In this document: positions 52,530 to 55,080 of the stretch, in pieces | How the letters are laid out: every line of letters begins with the position of its first letter | How positions within the stretch are numbered: the first letter of the stretch is position 1 | Source of the DNA: CAYQLK01 sp964426075 | GTDB taxonomy: Bacteria > Patescibacteriota > Microgenomatia > CAYQLK01 | Assembly (NCBI GenBank): GCA_964426075.1 | Contig: CAYROP010000001.1 | Location: 1-55,080 of the forward strand | Length of the DNA stretch: 55,080 nucleotides | Direction of reading: 5' to 3' | Translations under genes and position numbers: made by a program | Notes under the pieces: generated by a model | The model's database searches: none | The model's input: only the letters and a program-made list of their open reading frames with translations | What the model was told of the DNA's origin: nothing

Positions 52530-53292
52530 AATATTTTAAATATGTAGAAATATGGTGAAGTCCAGAATAAAATGAAAAGGCAAAACCTGCCATCCCATCC
52601 CTAAACCCTTGATGACGAAAATATAATAAGAAAAATGTACGTAGTGGATAAAATATTAAATTTTTAATAGAGAAACCGAAAGTTATTTTTGTACCTGCCG
52701 CCTTAAGATACCGAGCATCCATACTACTATATCTATTTGAACGAATGAGATATCTTGTAAAACTAACATCTCCGTAATGTAACATGTCATTTTTTATCCA
52801 ACCAATCTCTCCATCTATTTCAATTTGTTCGTGTGTGTTTTTAGCTGGAACAGTACCTTTGCCTTTTTTAAATAATCTAATGACTGGATCAGGATAATTT
52901 GCTGTTTTTTTCATCCAGTGTGCTAAAAAGTAATTTTTTCGCGGAATGTAGTATCCAGCATAATTACTACCTTCTGAAATAATTTTTGAAATTTCATTTT
53001 TTAAATCTGAGGTTAACTCTTCATCGGCGTCTAATTGAAAAATCCAATCACCATGACATGCTTCGATTGCCTTTTGTTTATTTACATGAAAATGTGGCGG
53101 ATTGTCTACAACAAAAACCTTTGCTCCAAATTTTTTAGCCAGCTTGACAGTGTTGTCAGATGAAGACCCGTCAAAAATTACGATTTCATCAGCCCAGCCC
53201 TTAACAGAGTTAAGTGCGTGTTCAATATTTTTTTCCTCATTGTAAGTTGCCATCGCAATTGACAACTTAATGGTTTTATTTTTTACACTCAT
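52474..53292 (-). CDS. GT2 family glycosyltransferase (WaaE/KdtX-like)
   Basis: The 272-residue GT-A enzyme has LSIAMATYNEEKNIEHAL, the nucleotide site EIVIFDGSSSDNTVKLAKKFGA, WIFQLDADEELTSDL with DxD, NYPDPVIRLFKKGKG and IEIDGEIGWIKNDMLHYGDVS. This is the lipopolysaccharide core WaaE/LpsC type, which transfers glucose-like residues. It overlaps the GT39-type gene by 17 bp and the GT4 gene by 56 bp. Confidence 0.9.
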   Translation of the reverse strand: MSVKNKTIKLSIAMATYNEEKNIEHALNSVKGWADEIVIFDGSSSDNTVKLAKKFGAKVFVVDNPPHFHVNKQKAIEACHGDWIFQLDADEELTSDLKNEISKIISEGSNYAGYYIPRKNYFLAHWMKKTANYPDPVIRLFKKGKGTVPAKNTHEQIEIDGEIGWIKNDMLHYGDVSFTRYLIRSNRYSSMDARYLKAAGTKITFGFSIKNLIFYPLRTFFLLYFRHQGFRDGMAGFAFSFYSGLHHISTYLKYYESKNQSIDRPDPLDYWA

Positions 53293-54916
53293 TGGAATTA
53301 ATCATAACAAACTTCGGTCTATTGAAACTATTAAAAATGACTTCGCGATTATCGACTCCTCTGAACTCATTTGGTGTACCAACTAACAAATCAGCGCTAC
53401 CTGCGTCTGCGCAAGATATGGTTGGTTTAAATGAGATATTTGAAAAACCATACACATTCCACAAACCAGAAGGCTCTGAATTAGCTATACGAGTTTTTAT
53501 ATATTCTTCAGGACTATATTGCCAATAATATAGAATATTTGCATAAGCCCGCCCATATTCGTCAGTAACTAATATCTTGGAATACTCATTTTTAATTTTT
53601 TTTAAACTCTCAGACATTTGCTTATATCCGTCTTGCCAGTTATCAGCAAATCTCTGGGGGTATAAATAAATATAATCTATATAAAATATTAAAAATTGAG
53701 TCAACATAAGCAGCAGAAATAATGAGGTTAAGATTTTTTTCAGTTTAATTTTTTTTATTTGTTCTAAAATGTACAAAAATCCAAAGGAACTAGTAAGAAT
53801 AAATGCTGGCAACATATGTAGGGTTCTTAAGGCGTGTGGCGTTTCTCTGGCTACACTTGCAGCAATTGGAGAAAGCAGAATCCAAAACAAAACAAAGTAA
53901 AAAAACTTTTTTTCTTTTTTAAACAGATACCACAAACCCAACAATAAAAGCATTAACTCAATTAAATATAACTGCCCCATTTTTTGAGATGAGAATCTAG
54001 GATTTACGTCGCCTGTTAAAAATAGGTATTGAGGAGAAAAATGATCTAAATAGTGATTAAAATAATTTTGCGCATGAAATACTCTACGGTTAAAAATTAT
54101 TTTTGAAATTAACGTGTTGTTATTCTGAGCTTGCAGCTCATTTGATTTGCGAACCGGTTCTGGATCTGAAAAAATATTTACTTCATTAAATCTTAACTGC
54201 CCTGAATTAGTTAGCCCAAATGTAACTAGTGGAAAAATTAACATAATTCCTAATATTGCAGAAATAATTAAATATTTTGCATAATTGGCTGAAATTCTTT
54301 TATTAAATAATTGCCAAGCTCCGAGAAAAAAAATCCAAATTGGTAAAAAGTACCTTGTACCGTTGAATGCATACATCGACCCCACAAAAAACAATGCTGA
54401 CAAAAATATTAATTTTGGTTTAAGTGTTGACCTAATAAATAATAATGTTCCTGCCGTTGCCAGTGAGGCAGCTAAATTAGCTTCGAATGCAGCTCTGGAG
54501 AGTTGTATACCCCAAGGCGAGACACAGATAAAAAGCGAGGCAATTAGCGGATATTTTTTATTTTTCGGGGTAATTTCTTTAGCTAATAAATAAATTAATA
54601 ATATTAATATGGTTCCTGAAATTATTGAGGTTATTCTGACAGTTAAATAATTTAGACCAAACAATTTAACAAATGGTGCAGTCAAGTAAATATATAACGG
54701 AGCCTTGTAGTCTCCGTATGCGGTGAATGCTTGAACCGGTAGTAAGTTGCCGTGTTCGTCTTTTAATGTTTCGGCGATTGAATAACTGTTATAGCCAATT
54801 GAAACCTCGTCCCAATACAGTGATGGAGGGGCTTGAAAAATACTAAATATTCTTAAGAAAAATCCAAAACATAAGATTAAGATAAGATACTTATTATTAC
54901 TAATTAATTTTTTCAT
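53276..54916 (-). CDS. GT39-type membrane glycosyltransferase
   Basis: The 546-residue protein has about twelve helices and the GT-C pattern FRIFSIFQAPPSLYWDEVSIGYNSY, DYKAPLYIYLTAPFVKLFGL, RITSIISGTILILLIYL. A soluble C-terminal part (about residues 430-546) contains CADAGSADLLVGTPNEF. It would transfer a polyprenyl-linked sugar outside the membrane. It overlaps the partial gene at the window edge by 17 bp and the GT2 gene by 17 bp. Confidence 0.85.
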   Translation of the reverse strand: MKKLISNNKYLILILCFGFFLRIFSIFQAPPSLYWDEVSIGYNSYSIAETLKDEHGNLLPVQAFTAYGDYKAPLYIYLTAPFVKLFGLNYLTVRITSIISGTILILLIYLLAKEITPKNKKYPLIASLFICVSPWGIQLSRAAFEANLAASLATAGTLLFIRSTLKPKLIFLSALFFVGSMYAFNGTRYFLPIWIFFLGAWQLFNKRISANYAKYLIISAILGIMLIFPLVTFGLTNSGQLRFNEVNIFSDPEPVRKSNELQAQNNNTLISKIIFNRRVFHAQNYFNHYLDHFSPQYLFLTGDVNPRFSSQKMGQLYLIELMLLLLGLWYLFKKEKKFFYFVLFWILLSPIAASVARETPHALRTLHMLPAFILTSSFGFLYILEQIKKIKLKKILTSLFLLLMLTQFLIFYIDYIYLYPQRFADNWQDGYKQMSESLKKIKNEYSKILVTDEYGRAYANILYYWQYSPEEYIKTRIANSEPSGLWNVYGFSNISFKPTISCADAGSADLLVGTPNEFRGVDNREVIFNSFNRPKFVMINSNECKK

Positions 54917-55080
54917 ATTGTTCAGAATCAGTTATATCAATAACCACATCATTATTCGGGGATAATATTCTCTTAATAGGTGTTGCCAAAAATTCGTCTT
55001 TTTCACCAACTAATAATATTTTTTTATCTTTATTAAGATTTTTTCGATTAATATTAATAAAACGATATTTTCCAAACATA
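54900..55080 (-). CDS. Partial gene of unknown function at the right edge
   Basis: An open frame runs from the window edge to a TAG at 54900-54902 and reads KKILLVGEKDEFLATPIKRI with DVVIDITDSEQYEKIN at the end. An ATG lies at 55079, so it may be either the start or an internal Met. About 59 codons are visible. It overlaps the start of the GT39-type gene by 17 bp, as neighbouring genes do, which supports it as real. No family is recognised. Confidence 0.5.
   Translation of the reverse strand, partial: MFGKYRFININRKNLNKDKKILLVGEKDEFLATPIKRILSPNNDVVIDITDSEQYEKIN

Noticed and set aside
1..55080. CRISPR arrays, insertion sequences, rRNA genes or prophage genes.
   Set aside because: None was seen: there are no regularly spaced repeats, transposases, capsid or terminase genes, or rRNA segments in the window.
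1..55080. Recoding of TGA to glycine, as in some CPR lineages.
   Set aside because: Genes end at TGA with normal overlaps (for example the ATGA at 50408-50405), and conserved proteins are full length under the standard bacterial code.

Overview
The window looks like a chromosomal piece of a Candidate Phyla Radiation (Patescibacteria) bacterium, most likely of the Microgenomates side. This placement is inferred from AT-rich DNA, tightly packed genes, a long cell-division and cell-wall operon, Mur ligases stripped to their core, a DUF4012 membrane protein and a large lipid-linked glycan cluster; no rRNA is present to confirm it. TGA acts as a stop, so the glycine-recoded CPR lineages are excluded. 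Two 100-N scaffold gaps are present (1562-1661 and 27589-27688). The second is flanked by identical 55-bp ends and is almost certainly an assembly artefact inside an unbroken operon.

Layout. (1) 1-1759, minus strand: a PolX-type DNA polymerase with a PHP domain, cut by the window edge and by a gap. (2) 1837-5194, plus strand: tRNA-Asp, tRNA-Gly and tRNA-Thr alternate with small accessory genes (LysM membrane protein, MerR-like HTH protein, C39-like cysteine peptidase, membrane-anchored Ig-like protein). A broken copy of the tRNA-Thr 3' half lies just after the intact gene. (3) 5201-8283, minus: PIG-V-like mannosyltransferase, O-antigen-ligase-like protein and a GT2 enzyme. (4) 8361-8933, plus: signal peptidase I, divergent from the GT2 gene and convergent with parB. 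(5) 8938-10405, minus: rplU-rpmA-parB behind a strong promoter. (6) 10470-31222, minus: the division and cell-wall operon, in transcription order mraZ, rsmH, ftsL-like, ftsI, murE, murB, murF, mraY, murD, ftsW, murG, ftsQ, ftsA, ftsZ, pyrG, ileS, rodA. (7) 31354-34232, minus: glycyl-tRNA synthetase, an unknown anchored protein and recO. (8) 34269-55080, minus: a surface-glycan cluster with DUF4012, an initiating sugar-phosphate transferase, manC, many GT2/GT4 enzymes, three GT39-type and one PIG-V-type membrane transferase, an O-antigen ligase/polymerase and a hexapeptide acyltransferase.

How it works together. Region 6 encodes most of the lipid II pathway after MurC (MurD, MurE, MurF, MraY, MurG, plus MurB) and the septal machinery (FtsL, FtsQ, FtsI, FtsW, FtsA, FtsZ). 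It is preceded by six 10-bp-phased repeats that look like an unusually long MraZ operator. Region 8 and region 3 would build, extend and ligate a lipid-linked polysaccharide; no flippase is visible. The most notable points are the MraZ box array, the loss of the N-terminal domain from both MurE and MurF, variant HIGH and KMSKS signatures in IleRS, several promoters whose -10 box sits only 6-9 nt before the start codon (candidate leaderless mRNAs), a possible structured leader before tRNA-Asp, and the tRNA-Thr remnant.
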